From Microcaldota archaeon (GTDB lineage Archaea; Micrarchaeota; Micrarchaeia; Micrarchaeales; Micrarchaeaceae): a stretch of 47,317 nucleotides of DNA. Location: contig JAKBRD010000002.1 of assembly GCA_021834865.1 (NCBI GenBank), forward strand, positions 1-47,317. Reading direction: 5' to 3'. A program made the position numbers and the translations under genes. Below are positions 32,025 through 41,304 of this stretch, piece by piece. Each line of letters starts with the position of its first letter. Within the stretch, counting starts at the first letter, position 1. The notes under the pieces are model-generated. The model was not told the DNA's origin and did not search any database. It saw only the letters and a program-made list of their open reading frames with translations.

Positions 32025-33758
32025 ATGGCAAACGAAAAGCTCTCGGAAATATTCAACGAAATTGCTGACATGCTGAGCGTTGACAAAAGGCCAACCGCAA
32101 GGTTCGAGGTGCGCGCCTACCAGAACGCAGCTATGGCGCTGCTCTCCATGGACGAGGATGTATCAAAGCTCTACGAGCGCTCGGGCATCGACGGTCTTAT
32201 GTCGATAAGCGGGATCGGAAAGGGCCTTGCCGGAAAGATAGAGGAATACATAAAGACCGGCCGCGTCAGGAAGTACGACGAGCTAAAGAAAAAATATCCA
32301 ATAGACTTCGAAAATCTTACGAAGATAGAAGGCATGGGGGCAAAGAGGGCAATTACTCTTTATCAAAAGCTAAACGTAACCGACATAAAAAGCCTTAAGG
32401 ATGCCATATCATCGCACAAAATTATGTCCCTTGAGGGTTTTGGCGAGAAGAGCGAGCAGCTGCTTGAAAAAGGCATAGAAATGCTTGAAGGCTCAAAGGG
32501 GAGAATGCTGCTTGGCTACGCACTGCCTGCAGCCGAATCCATAGTATCAGAACTTCTGGCCTCAAAGAAGGTGGAGAAAGCCATAATATGCGGCTCAACG
32601 AGGCGCATGAAGGAAACAATAGGCGACATAGATATACTTGCAATATCGCAGCATCCTGAAGATGTAATGGACCTGTTTGCGAAAATGAAAAGCGTATCAA
32701 ACATAGTAGTCAAAGGCCCTACAAAAACCACAGTATGGCTTGACATAGGCACCACCTGCGACCTGAGAGTGATAGCTCCTGAAAGCTTCGGGGCTGCAAT
32801 GCAGTACTTTACAGGCAGCAAGGAGCACAACGTAGAAGTAAGAAAGATAGCAATATCAAAAGGCTACAAGCTCAACGAATACGGGCTATTCGACAAAAAC
32901 GACAATGTGATTTCAGCGATAGACGAAACCGACATATACTCAAGGCTTGGAATGGATTGGATAGAGCCTGAAATGAGGGAGAACCGCGGAGAAATAGCCC
33001 TCGCAAAAAAGCACAAGCTGCCAAAGCTGATAAAATTGCAAGACCTAAAAGGAGACATGCATTCACATACAAAGGAAACAGACGGTACCAACACTTTGGA
33101 GGAAATGGCAAGCGCCGCAATGGCCCACGGGCTCGAGTATCTGGCGATAACCAACCATACAAAAAGCCTGAAAGTTGCCAGGGGAATGGACGAAAAGAAG
33201 TTTGCTGAATTTTTCAAAAAGGTCGATGCCCTTAACGAAAAGCTGGACGGAAAGCTCACGCTGCTCAAAGGGGCTGAAGTTGACATATTGAAGGACGGAT
33301 CCTTAGACCTTTCTGCAGCTGCGTTGAAGAGCATGGACTGCGTGGTTGCCGCAGTGCACTCGGGTTTCAACATGAGCATCAACGAAATGACGTCAAGAGT
33401 CATAAAAGCAATTGATTCTGGATACGTTAACATACTCGCGCATCCTACTGGCAGGCTAATCAATGAAAGGGAGCCGTATGCAATAGATCTAAGGAAAGTT
33501 GCTGAGAAGGCCGAAGAGAAAGGCGTCGTGATGGAAATAGACTCTCATCCTAGCAGGCTAGACCTCAACGATGCTTCGATATTCGCAATACGCGACTACA
33601 AAGTGTTATTTTCTATAGATTCCGATGCCCACAGCGTATCGCATTTCGACTACCTGCGCTATGGCGTAGGAATGGCAAGGAGAGGCTGGCTTACAAAGGA
33701 AAAGGTCATAAACACTATGCCTGCAAAGCGCATATCCAAGCTGATAGCCAGAAAATAA
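32025..33758 (+). CDS. polX: DNA polymerase X with PHP exonuclease domain
   Basis: 577-residue repair polymerase for gap filling. N-terminal 8-kDa-like domain and helix-hairpin-helices (SISGIGKGLAGKIEEYI, KIEGMGAKRAITLYQ, SLEGFGEKSEQLLEK). The palm carries CGSTRRMKETIGDIDIL near 188-204, with the metal-binding DxD. The C-terminal PHP domain has DMHSHTKETDG near 343, NHTK, HSGFN, HPTGR and SIDSDAHS near 532, giving a likely 3'-5' exonuclease or AP-site activity known for bacterial PolX. Most catalytic residues look intact. Confidence 0.95.
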   Translation: MANEKLSEIFNEIADMLSVDKRPTARFEVRAYQNAAMALLSMDEDVSKLYERSGIDGLMSISGIGKGLAGKIEEYIKTGRVRKYDELKKKYPIDFENLTKIEGMGAKRAITLYQKLNVTDIKSLKDAISSHKIMSLEGFGEKSEQLLEKGIEMLEGSKGRMLLGYALPAAESIVSELLASKKVEKAIICGSTRRMKETIGDIDILAISQHPEDVMDLFAKMKSVSNIVVKGPTKTTVWLDIGTTCDLRVIAPESFGAAMQYFTGSKEHNVEVRKIAISKGYKLNEYGLFDKNDNVISAIDETDIYSRLGMDWIEPEMRENRGEIALAKKHKLPKLIKLQDLKGDMHSHTKETDGTNTLEEMASAAMAHGLEYLAITNHTKSLKVARGMDEKKFAEFFKKVDALNEKLDGKLTLLKGAEVDILKDGSLDLSAAALKSMDCVVAAVHSGFNMSINEMTSRVIKAIDSGYVNILAHPTGRLINEREPYAIDLRKVAEKAEEKGVVMEIDSHPSRLDLNDASIFAIRDYKVLFSIDSDAHSVSHFDYLRYGVGMARRGWLTKEKVINTMPAKRISKLIARK

Positions 33759-33760
33759 GC

Positions 33761-36700
33761 CTACATAAATTTAAGCAGGTTGAACTGTTTGTCGTCTTTT
33801 ATAGGCACGGTGCCGACCTGCCCAAATACCGCTTCTATCTCCTCCTTGAGGAGAAGTATCCTCTGCTTTATGTAAGGCTCTAGCTCGTACCTGTCTGCAA
33901 GATTTATTGCGGTGTAAAGATACTTCTCTATACCTCCCTTGGATATGGTGAGCAAAAGCTTGCCTCCGCATCTGGTGCATACGCCCTTTATCGGTATGCG
34001 CCTATATTTTGCATTGCACTGCACGCAGCGGAATCCCTGCCTGGAATACGAATGAAGATTTCCCATCAGGTCAGGTATGAAATGGCTTAGTATTAGCCTT
34101 CTGGCAGTATCCCTCTTGTCTATGCTGTACAGCTTGTCCATCAGGCTGAACTGCATTTCTATTTTGTCGTTCATGGTTTTGAGCGTAGTGTAAGAGCTTC
34201 TCTTCGGAGCCTGTGCCACTGCGTTTATTCCGGAAAGATGAGTAAACTTTATCCCTGAATATATGGAATCTTTCTGAAGCCTGTCTCCCACGACTTCTAC
34301 CTTTACTTCTCCAGGCGCAGGATACGAATATGTCTTGTCATAAAAATCTATGCCGTAGCTTTCAACTACTTCCATGGCATGTACTTCGTCGTCTACTTCC
34401 TCAGGCTTGACGTTTACTGTTAATATTAGCGGTGCGTCCATAGTACCTCCCACTGTTGTGGGCATGTAATGCTTTGAGAAATTTACAAGTGCATCGAGCA
34501 GCATCATGGTCGTGTCTTCATCGCCGTCGCAATTCCTCCTCCTTGCGGAAACAAGGTACGGGTGCGCGAATCCTACGCTTGCATCTGTAAATCCTATGAT
34601 CCTGCCAAGCACCCCTGCAGATGTGTGCGGCGAAAGCGTTATTACATAATGCCCTATGAGGTCCTTCTGCTCAGATACGTTGTAAAATTTTTCCAGGCCG
34701 TAAAACCTTACCAGCATATCGTCCATGAACTTCGTGACGTTGATGAAATAATCTGCGCCCTTCCTGTTCAATATTACGTCCTGGTGCATGAGCTCGACAA
34801 GCTGGTCCCCGCGCTCGAGAGGATTCCCCATATAATCCTTGTCATAGCCAAGCTTCTTCAAAGTCTCTACATCTACTGATATTTCGTCAGGATAGAAATG
34901 CGTTATCGGCACATCGGTAGCGTCGAATCTTGATGTTCCGTCCTTGAATATGAATATATTGTGGACGCTGCGCAGCAATCCTTTCTCAAGCGGCTCTGCA
35001 AGCTTGTCTGCATTCGAAAGCCCCTTAACTCCTTTCATGAGCTTAGGGAGCGAAGCCATGCCTATGCTTTTCATGGCTCTGTTAACCTCTGAAACTATGT
35101 TTATCTGCTTCATTTCGCCTCCTTCCATCTGGCCTCCGCATTTCTCGCATTTCAGTCCAGTGCCGAAGTTTCCGCAAAGCTTGCACTTGCGCATTATCTC
35201 TGCCCTGCATTTGTGCTCCTCGCAGTAGAACGAGTTTATGTACTCGCCTCCCTTGGTGCAGAGGTGCCTTGCGAGCTCTACGTTTATGCTCTGCGAATTG
35301 AACTTCTTTCCCTGCAGCACGTATGCCTTGGATATGCTCCTCTCCTTGCCTCCGTATTCGCCTATCGGAAACAATATGTGCGGCGCAGGCTTCATTAGCC
35401 TCTCCCTTGCCTTTTCAGGCCTTCCCATCCTTCCGCCGACCTTCGTAGAGCGCCTCATTATCTTGAACCTGGCAAGCTTGTTGAGCATCTCAAGCGAGCT
35501 CTGCGCCCGCAGCGCATCTTCAGGCAATTCTTCGTTTTGGATTATGCTTCCATTCCTTGCAAGCCCAAAGCTGGCCATGAGCGCCTTTGCTGTTTCGCCC
35601 TCGACATCTATGCTTTCATTCCTGTCAATGTGGGGTATGCAAGCCCTCTCCAAAAGCTCGCGGGCCTTGGCAAGCCTGTCTCCGCTTATGGCAACGGAGC
35701 GAAGCTCATCTAGCGTTTTTGCGCCTCCGAGGTCTGCCTCCTTGAAAGTTTCAACAAGAAAAAGCATGTCTTCTGTGCTTATGTCCGAATAATCATATAT
35801 GAACTTTGGATGCATTGGCACATCATATTTTTTTGAGATTTCCAAAGCTTCTGCGAAATCCGATACTTCCGGAATCTCATCGCACCCGGCTTTTTTGAGC
35901 TGAAGAGCCCAATACTCTTCGACATAGCTCGTAGGGCTCAGAGGGGTATTTGTCTTCTTGAAATCGCCGTAAGTGACAAGAATATCCCCTACTGAAAGGA
36001 TCTTCTTTATGCGAGGCTCAAGCCTTCTTGCCTCATCGGCATCTTTTATCCTGAAGGCTTCTCCAGTATCAAGCTTGACAAACGGCCCTTCTATGGTATC
36101 GACAGGCACTGCCACGCAGCCTTTTCCAGGCTTCTCGACCTTTAGCTGTGTTCCAGTAGCTATAAATTCGTCCATAAGGTACATGGTTGCAGGACTGAAA
36201 CCTTTCGACGCTATTCCGGTGAATCTGCTCCTTCCATATCTGAGCCTGAAAGCTCCCGCATGCTCCGGATATGCAAATATGGGCCTTCCAGCTACAAGCT
36301 CCTGCAGGAATACCACGTCTTTCTTGGTCTCCTTCTGCTCTGTCTGCTGGGATTTTTCAACCTTTATTATCTGATTGAGCCAGGACCAGTCCAGCCCGGC
36401 TCCCTTCGTGTATTTTAGCACGCTTTTTGCCTTCTGCGCTATTCCCTCGCATGAAACAAGGCATATGCCGCTCCTTATCTTGTTTGATATCATCTGCGGC
36501 TTCCCGGCAGCGTCAAGCCTGTTTATGTTCCTGTGTATGCCTATCTCTATCTGTTCAGAAGCCAGGCCGTCAAGGCATACCGGGCAGTTCTCGAATATTG
36601 TCCTTATGTCCTGTTCAGGAGGCAGGTATTGCAGCCTTGCCACTCTTGAATTGTAAATTTGAATCTCCTCCACATATCTGTCCATCTCGGCCTTCGTTGC

Positions 36701-37204
36701 CTTGTAAGCCCCTATTCCAAGTATCTTCCTTCCATAATCCGCTAGCGCTACTGAGAGTGCAGCCGCAGTGCCTCCTGCGCCTCTTATCGGCCCTGCATAT
36801 ATTATGGCCGCGTAATCGGTTCCGTCCTGATTCCTGTGAAGCTCTATTCCCTGAAGTCCTTCTGTAGGCGCAACCAGTATGCCCTCTGTAAGAACTGCAA
36901 GCCCTACCTTTGTAGCAAGCGAAAGCCTCTTGTCTATGTCGTCGTTGAATCTTTCGTTTGTGCATACCTCCTTTACCATGGCAAATGCAAGCTCCTGCCT
37001 GGATTTTCCCTCGGAATTCTTTTTTATGAGCTCAGCCAATCCCTTTATTCCTATTATTCCCTCTACCCTGGTGGCGAGGTCCGGCGCAGGCAGTATCTCC
37101 ACAAACGGCTCCGGATCATAGCCTCTCTTCTTGGCTTCGGTAGCTACGCTGAATGCCTTATCGAAATTTTTGCTTAGCTCCGAAAAATATTCGTGTATGT
37201 CCAT
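33761..37204 (-). CDS. polC: DNA polymerase D large subunit (DP2)
   Basis: 1147-residue catalytic subunit of archaeal replicative polymerase PolD. It starts with the family N terminus (EYFSELSKNFDKAFSVATEA), has PEQDIRTIFENCPVC, a zinc site CKLCGNFGTGLKCEKCGG near 668, the catalytic RRRNCDGDEDTTMMLLDAL near 890, and a C-terminal zinc ribbon (CVQCNAKYR, CTRCGGK). It ends QFNLLKFM, a PCNA-binding box. No intein interrupts the catalytic motif. Start ATG has GGTA-N5. It converges with polX with 2 nt between stops and follows DP1 by 4 nt. Confidence 0.97.
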   Translation of the reverse strand: MDIHEYFSELSKNFDKAFSVATEAKKRGYDPEPFVEILPAPDLATRVEGIIGIKGLAELIKKNSEGKSRQELAFAMVKEVCTNERFNDDIDKRLSLATKVGLAVLTEGILVAPTEGLQGIELHRNQDGTDYAAIIYAGPIRGAGGTAAALSVALADYGRKILGIGAYKATKAEMDRYVEEIQIYNSRVARLQYLPPEQDIRTIFENCPVCLDGLASEQIEIGIHRNINRLDAAGKPQMISNKIRSGICLVSCEGIAQKAKSVLKYTKGAGLDWSWLNQIIKVEKSQQTEQKETKKDVVFLQELVAGRPIFAYPEHAGAFRLRYGRSRFTGIASKGFSPATMYLMDEFIATGTQLKVEKPGKGCVAVPVDTIEGPFVKLDTGEAFRIKDADEARRLEPRIKKILSVGDILVTYGDFKKTNTPLSPTSYVEEYWALQLKKAGCDEIPEVSDFAEALEISKKYDVPMHPKFIYDYSDISTEDMLFLVETFKEADLGGAKTLDELRSVAISGDRLAKARELLERACIPHIDRNESIDVEGETAKALMASFGLARNGSIIQNEELPEDALRAQSSLEMLNKLARFKIMRRSTKVGGRMGRPEKARERLMKPAPHILFPIGEYGGKERSISKAYVLQGKKFNSQSINVELARHLCTKGGEYINSFYCEEHKCRAEIMRKCKLCGNFGTGLKCEKCGGQMEGGEMKQINIVSEVNRAMKSIGMASLPKLMKGVKGLSNADKLAEPLEKGLLRSVHNIFIFKDGTSRFDATDVPITHFYPDEISVDVETLKKLGYDKDYMGNPLERGDQLVELMHQDVILNRKGADYFINVTKFMDDMLVRFYGLEKFYNVSEQKDLIGHYVITLSPHTSAGVLGRIIGFTDASVGFAHPYLVSARRRNCDGDEDTTMMLLDALVNFSKHYMPTTVGGTMDAPLILTVNVKPEEVDDEVHAMEVVESYGIDFYDKTYSYPAPGEVKVEVVGDRLQKDSIYSGIKFTHLSGINAVAQAPKRSSYTTLKTMNDKIEMQFSLMDKLYSIDKRDTARRLILSHFIPDLMGNLHSYSRQGFRCVQCNAKYRRIPIKGVCTRCGGKLLLTISKGGIEKYLYTAINLADRYELEPYIKQRILLLKEEIEAVFGQVGTVPIKDDKQFNLLKFM

Positions 37205-37208
37205 TCGA

Positions 37209-38732
37209 CTACCTGTTGAAGTCTATAGATGTCACGCTGTAATCCTTTGACTTGAACACCGGCATTATGCACGGGGTCGGTATGTGCCCCTGCCTTACCT
37301 GGAAATCCGTCCTTCCCTGCCATGTGCCGCTGTTTATGACCGTAACTCCGTGGTATTTCGTAGTCCCGTTCTTGTGTATGTGTCCCATGTGCAATATGTC
37401 AGGTATTGTGTCTATGACAAGGTTGTCAGTCTTCGAAGGGACTATTATGTTGCCCCCATATATTGGAGAAAGGTGCCTGCGCTTGAGCAGCTCTACCATC
37501 GCCTTCTCCGGCACAGAATAGCTGTTGTTCGGTATCGCGCTTATTATGGAATCCAATGAGGTTCCATGGTAGCCCAATACCTCCAGCCCGTGCAGGGTCA
37601 TGTAAGAGGGATTCGATACTATGTGCACGTTGTCCTTCTTGAAATCCCCAATGAGCTCCTGCGGCAGCGGAGGCTGCGGCTCGGCCCTCTGCACCGCATC
37701 GTGGTTCCCTGGCATTATGAAAACGTGTATATAATCAGGTATCGCTTCGACAAAATCGAACAGCATCTTGTACTGCGTGTACATGTCTGAGACTGCAAGG
37801 TCCCTGTCCTGGTTCGGATAAACGCCTATGCCGTCGGCGTCGTCCCCGCTTATCACTATGTATTTTATGCCTCCTACCATATCCATCTGGGTGTGGTCAG
37901 CATCTCCGTTGAGCCACCTTATCATCTTGGAGAAGTTTTTCTCCATGAAAAGCTTGCTCCCAACGTGTATGTCCGATAAGAAAGCTATGTTTATGTTTTC
38001 CTCTACCTTCTTCTGCTGCCTTATCGGGACGTCTGGCCACACTATCATGTTGGCTATTACAAACGGCCCTGATATCTTGCCCCTTATCGCTATGACTTCG
38101 TCGTTGGTTATGGAGTTCGCGTTGACGTAGAGCTCCTGCGCTTCCTTGGAGCTCCCGTTCATGAACATTACTTTCGCATATCCCTCTTCGTCTTCCAGCT
38201 CTAGCATCAGGTTGTTGTTCTTTGTTATTATCTTCCTGTTTACTATTCCGAATATGTAGACCTCTCTTCCGGAAGCGTAATCGTTTATGTGCTCAAGGCT
38301 CTGCAGGAACTGGCCGTAGCTGCTGTGCTGTGATATTATCTGGCGCATCCTTGCAAGCCTGTCCCTGAAATACATTACGAAATCGTTTATGCTGCCGTTG
38401 GTGTGCTCTACCTCCCTGCCCCTTATCTTGTACTGCGCGTCTATCTCTGCTGCAAGGGGCTTGAAGTCGGCTGACCTGCTCACCTCTATCTTTATCGGCT
38501 GCTTCTGCTCCATTATCTTGTCTATCGCCTTCTGGAGCTCCTCGCTATTTACTATGTGCAGCGTTTCCTCGGAATTCCTGCCCTCTATGAGCTCGTATGC
38601 CAGCGCCGAAGGGTCAATGTCCTTCAGCATATCCTCAGTTATGTCTCCCCCTATAAGCATACCTGCCTTGGACAGGGCCGAAGCAAGCTGCTTGAGCGAA
38701 CCCCTCGCGATAACCTCCTTTTCGCTCTCCAT
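37209..38732 (-). CDS. polB: DNA polymerase D small subunit (DP1)
   Basis: 507-residue proofreading subunit of PolD with 3'-5' exonuclease. An OB fold (about 160-240, EVYIFGIVNRKIITKNNN) precedes the calcineurin-like domain: NIAFLSDIHVGSKLF, VISGDDADGIGVYP, FIMPGNHDAVQ, LGYHGTSLD and HMGHIHKNGT, so all metal ligands appear intact. The N terminus holds a helical region that binds other replication proteins in this family. It lies 10 nt downstream of UPF0147 and is followed by DP2, so the three probably form one operon. Confidence 0.96.
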   Translation of the reverse strand: MESEKEVIARGSLKQLASALSKAGMLIGGDITEDMLKDIDPSALAYELIEGRNSEETLHIVNSEELQKAIDKIMEQKQPIKIEVSRSADFKPLAAEIDAQYKIRGREVEHTNGSINDFVMYFRDRLARMRQIISQHSSYGQFLQSLEHINDYASGREVYIFGIVNRKIITKNNNLMLELEDEEGYAKVMFMNGSSKEAQELYVNANSITNDEVIAIRGKISGPFVIANMIVWPDVPIRQQKKVEENINIAFLSDIHVGSKLFMEKNFSKMIRWLNGDADHTQMDMVGGIKYIVISGDDADGIGVYPNQDRDLAVSDMYTQYKMLFDFVEAIPDYIHVFIMPGNHDAVQRAEPQPPLPQELIGDFKKDNVHIVSNPSYMTLHGLEVLGYHGTSLDSIISAIPNNSYSVPEKAMVELLKRRHLSPIYGGNIIVPSKTDNLVIDTIPDILHMGHIHKNGTTKYHGVTVINSGTWQGRTDFQVRQGHIPTPCIMPVFKSKDYSVTSIDFNR

Positions 38733-38742
38733 GTTATTGCTT

Positions 38743-39009
38743 TCAATCCTTTATCGATTCAAGTATACTTAAAACTCCCCATATAACGGTCCTTGCCTGC
38801 GGCGGCAGGTTTATATCGTTGCTCACGGAATCAAGGCTGTATATGGCTGAAGACGCCCTTACCGTAAATTCTCCTTCCTCGTTAAGCTTTGACTTCGCCT
38901 CGCTTACGGCGCTCCTTACGTTCTTCGGCACGCTAGTGTCGCTTATAAGCATGTCCATCTGCATGTTTGCCTGCTTTATCAGCTCCAGCACTTCCTCTTT
39001 CTTTGGCAT
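38743..39009 (-). CDS. UPF0147 family protein
   Basis: 88-residue helical archaeal protein of unknown function (MPKKEEVLELIKQANMQMDM, SDTSVPKNVRSAVSEAKSKL, SNDINLPPQARTVIWGVLSI). ATG 39009, with GGTG-N5, is preferred to ATG 39117 in the longer open frame. It precedes the PolD subunit genes, which makes a role near replication worth testing. Confidence 0.9.
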   Translation of the reverse strand: MPKKEEVLELIKQANMQMDMLISDTSVPKNVRSAVSEAKSKLNEEGEFTVRASSAIYSLDSVSNDINLPPQARTVIWGVLSILESIKD

Positions 39010-39142
39010 ATTATCACCGATAATTAGTAAATCTACAGCTAGTATTGCATTTAAGCTATTTATAGCTGAGCCTCTGCCCTTCTTTTCAGGCTTCCTATAG
39101 CAAAAGCGAAAACGCATAAATATTTTCGCAGGTATAGAAAAT

Positions 39143-39697
39143 ATGCTGAACCAAAAACGAAAAGATTCGGAAATCTTTGTTTATGCGCCTGCTCCTGCTC
39201 CTGTGCCTGTAAAAGCAGGGAACGACAAATACCTGAAACAGTCTCTCGAAATCAAAAATCCTAGGGAAAACGCTGTAAAGATTGCGCTGCTTGACCTTGG
39301 CATACCGACATACTACGAATACATGCGCTATCCATTGAGCAATAAAAAAGCCTATTACCCGGATTTCATTACGTCAATATTCCTGAATGGGCGCCAGGTT
39401 ATACTAGAGCCCCACAGCACAGTGAACGATACGGAATACATGAAAAAGTTGAGTGAATTCATAAATACCTACGACTTTTATCTTGTTTTGATATCCAACA
39501 GGTCGCACAGGAAGCTCATAGAGCACGATCTGGACCCGGAAAAATTTATAGACGAATACTGGTTCATAAACAATTTCTCGAACGATGAGCAATGGGTAAA
39601 GCAGAACTCAAGAAAGATTAAAAAAAGGCTAAAGGAGCTTCTGCGCAATCCTAAAGCCGAAGTCGTAAAAGCGAATGAGGAATTGCTGCGCGCATGA
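39143..39697 (+). CDS. Hypothetical protein, possible PD-(D/E)XK nuclease-like fold
   Basis: 184 residues, not recognised. A Pro/Ala/Val-rich stretch near the N terminus (YAPAPAPVPVKAG) precedes a globular domain. YYPDFITSIFLNGRQVILEP followed by HS has the spacing of a restriction-nuclease core (PD ... E-x-K), but the last residue is His, not Lys. Next DFYLVLISNRSHRKLIEHD looks like a further strand-helix unit. The C terminus is basic and helical. It is divergent from UPF0147, separated by 133 bp. Confidence 0.55.
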   Translation: MLNQKRKDSEIFVYAPAPAPVPVKAGNDKYLKQSLEIKNPRENAVKIALLDLGIPTYYEYMRYPLSNKKAYYPDFITSIFLNGRQVILEPHSTVNDTEYMKKLSEFINTYDFYLVLISNRSHRKLIEHDLDPEKFIDEYWFINNFSNDEQWVKQNSRKIKKRLKELLRNPKAEVVKANEELLRA

Positions 39698-39866
39698 AAA
39701 TTTGCAGCGGATTTTTTGCACTGCAATTGACCTATCTGCTATATTGTTTTGAATGGGCAAGTATGCTAAGACTTTTAAGTCGTGGACGAATTGCCCACAG
39801 CATTCGCAAAGGCACTCAACGCACCGCATAAAAAATTAGCACTGAAAACTGCCAGAATTTAGCTAG

Positions 39867-41111
39867 CTAGGAGTGCAACCGTTCAATCGACGCCAGGCGA
39901 TAGTCCCACTTCCATAACGGCAGCACTATTATTTTCTTCCCGTTTTGCGTCAATTCATCTTCTTGGTTAAATGTGAGTATTATGCCTTCTTTCAAGCCAA
40001 ATTGATCCAATGCTTCCGCCAACCCGCCTAATTCTCTTCCCTTATTGTCTTCGTTTAGTTCATAACAGACTTGTATTGCCGCCTTTATTTTAGCACCATC
40101 CTTTAACAAGAAGTCACATTCGTGATTATTTCCTGATTTGAAATAAAATATCTGCTTATTGGTCCTTCTTAAAACAAGATATGCCAAATTTTCCAGCATT
40201 CTGCCTTTATCTTCGGAAAAAGACACGGAGTTTGCCACGCACAGCCCATTGTCTATGGCATAGATTTTTTTAGGATTTATCATCTGCTTTTTTAACGAAT
40301 AATCAAATTTTGGCACAGTAAAAATCAAGTAGCTATCCTCAAGATAAGATACAAATGCCGACACCGTGTTTACCGAGCCAAGCGCGAATGCGCTTTTCAA
40401 TGTATTGAATGAGAATTCTTTCCCGACATTTGTTAATAAATAGAGCGCCATCTCGTTTAACGCTTTGGATTCTCTTATTTTATATCTTGCAACTATGTCC
40501 CTTTGGATTACATCTGTGAATAGCTCACGCAATATTTCCTGGTTTTTGTACTTAAGATATTCCGGAAACCCGCCTTCCTTCAAATACTCTTCAAACTCGC
40601 TTGCTCCCTCCTTCCATTTCTTGAATGCCCCTGCTTCCTTGAAAGAAAAAGGGAATAATTCTATGTTTATGTGCCTTCCTGTCAACCTTGTACCTAATTC
40701 TTTACTCAAGAGGGATGCATTCGAACCGGTTATTATAAATTTCTTCTTTTTATCAAGCCTTGACCTTACAAATATTTCCCAACCGGGTATATTTTGTACC
40801 TCATCGAAAAGATAAAAATTACATTCGCCGAATTCTTCCTTATATATTTCGTCAAGTTTTTCGAAATCAGATAATTCAAAACCTGCAAGTCTTGTATCTT
40901 CAAAGTTTAAGTAATTGAAATTCTTAATCCTCTTCGAAAGTTGATGCATTAATGTGCTTTTTCCACATCTTCTTATTCCGGAAATAATCAGCGCATGTTG
41001 CAGTTCCATGCTTATTCTATTAACTATATCGCGCTCTACTCCTAATTCCAACTCGTCAAAACTTTTCTTCTGCGATAGTACAACTGCCTTTAGGGTTTCC
41101 TTGAGTATCAT
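39867..41111 (-). CDS. AAA ATPase with DUF4143 (archaeal ATPase-like), probably acquired
   Basis: 414-residue protein of the AAA_14/DUF4143 group. Walker A GIRRCGKST near residue 45; Walker B FYLFDEVQNIPGWE near 100; sensor-like ITGSNASLLSKELGTRLTGR; then EGGFPEYLKY and the C-terminal DUF4143 part with HECDFLLKDG and KAAIQVCYEL, which looks like a nuclease-type fold. Function of the group is unknown; copies are scattered and mobile in archaea and bacteria. Its DNA is visibly richer in A+T than the neighbours, suggesting transfer. A TTTAAAT box A lies at 41130-41142. It stands just past the 3' end of tRNA-Asp. Confidence 0.88.
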   Translation of the reverse strand: MILKETLKAVVLSQKKSFDELELGVERDIVNRISMELQHALIISGIRRCGKSTLMHQLSKRIKNFNYLNFEDTRLAGFELSDFEKLDEIYKEEFGECNFYLFDEVQNIPGWEIFVRSRLDKKKKFIITGSNASLLSKELGTRLTGRHINIELFPFSFKEAGAFKKWKEGASEFEEYLKEGGFPEYLKYKNQEILRELFTDVIQRDIVARYKIRESKALNEMALYLLTNVGKEFSFNTLKSAFALGSVNTVSAFVSYLEDSYLIFTVPKFDYSLKKQMINPKKIYAIDNGLCVANSVSFSEDKGRMLENLAYLVLRRTNKQIFYFKSGNNHECDFLLKDGAKIKAAIQVCYELNEDNKGRELGGLAEALDQFGLKEGIILTFNQEDELTQNGKKIIVLPLWKWDYRLASIERLHS

Positions 41112-41129
41112 ATTTGGTTATCATAGTCA

Positions 41130-41142
41130 TAATATTTAAATC
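41130..41142 (-). promoter_or_regulatory. Box A of the DUF4143 ATPase gene
   Basis: Minus-strand AGATTTAAATATT lies about 19-31 nt before ATG 41111, a position consistent with a short-leader transcript. Confidence 0.45.
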
Positions 41143-41184
41143 TTCTCATTAGTAATGAACAATTTTGTGCATTGCTAATGAATA

Positions 41185-41256
41185 CGCCTCGGCCGGGATT
41201 CGAACCCGAGTCGCAACCGTGACAGGGTCGTATGCTAACCACTACACCACCGAGGC
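41185..41256 (-). tRNA. tRNA-Asp(GTC)
   Basis: Intronless 72-nt tRNA: acceptor GCCTCGG/CCGAGGC, anticodon stem CGACC/GGTTG with loop CTGTCAC (anticodon GTC), T-arm TCGGG-TTCGAAT-CCCGG, discriminator G at 41185. No encoded CCA. Confidence 0.96.
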
Positions 41257-41304
41257 TCTGCAGAATATTTCTGCATTATCAGCTATAAATAACTTCTTGT
41301 CCTG

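Noticed and set aside
33761..37204. Intein in DP2
   Set aside because: DP2 inteins are known at the catalytic motif, but here NCDGDEDTTMM is continuous and total length is normal.
39698..39866. Attachment-site repeat of the tRNA-Asp 3' end beyond the DUF4143 ATPase
   Set aside because: I found no copy of the tRNA 3' sequence on the far side, and no integrase, so no att site is claimed.
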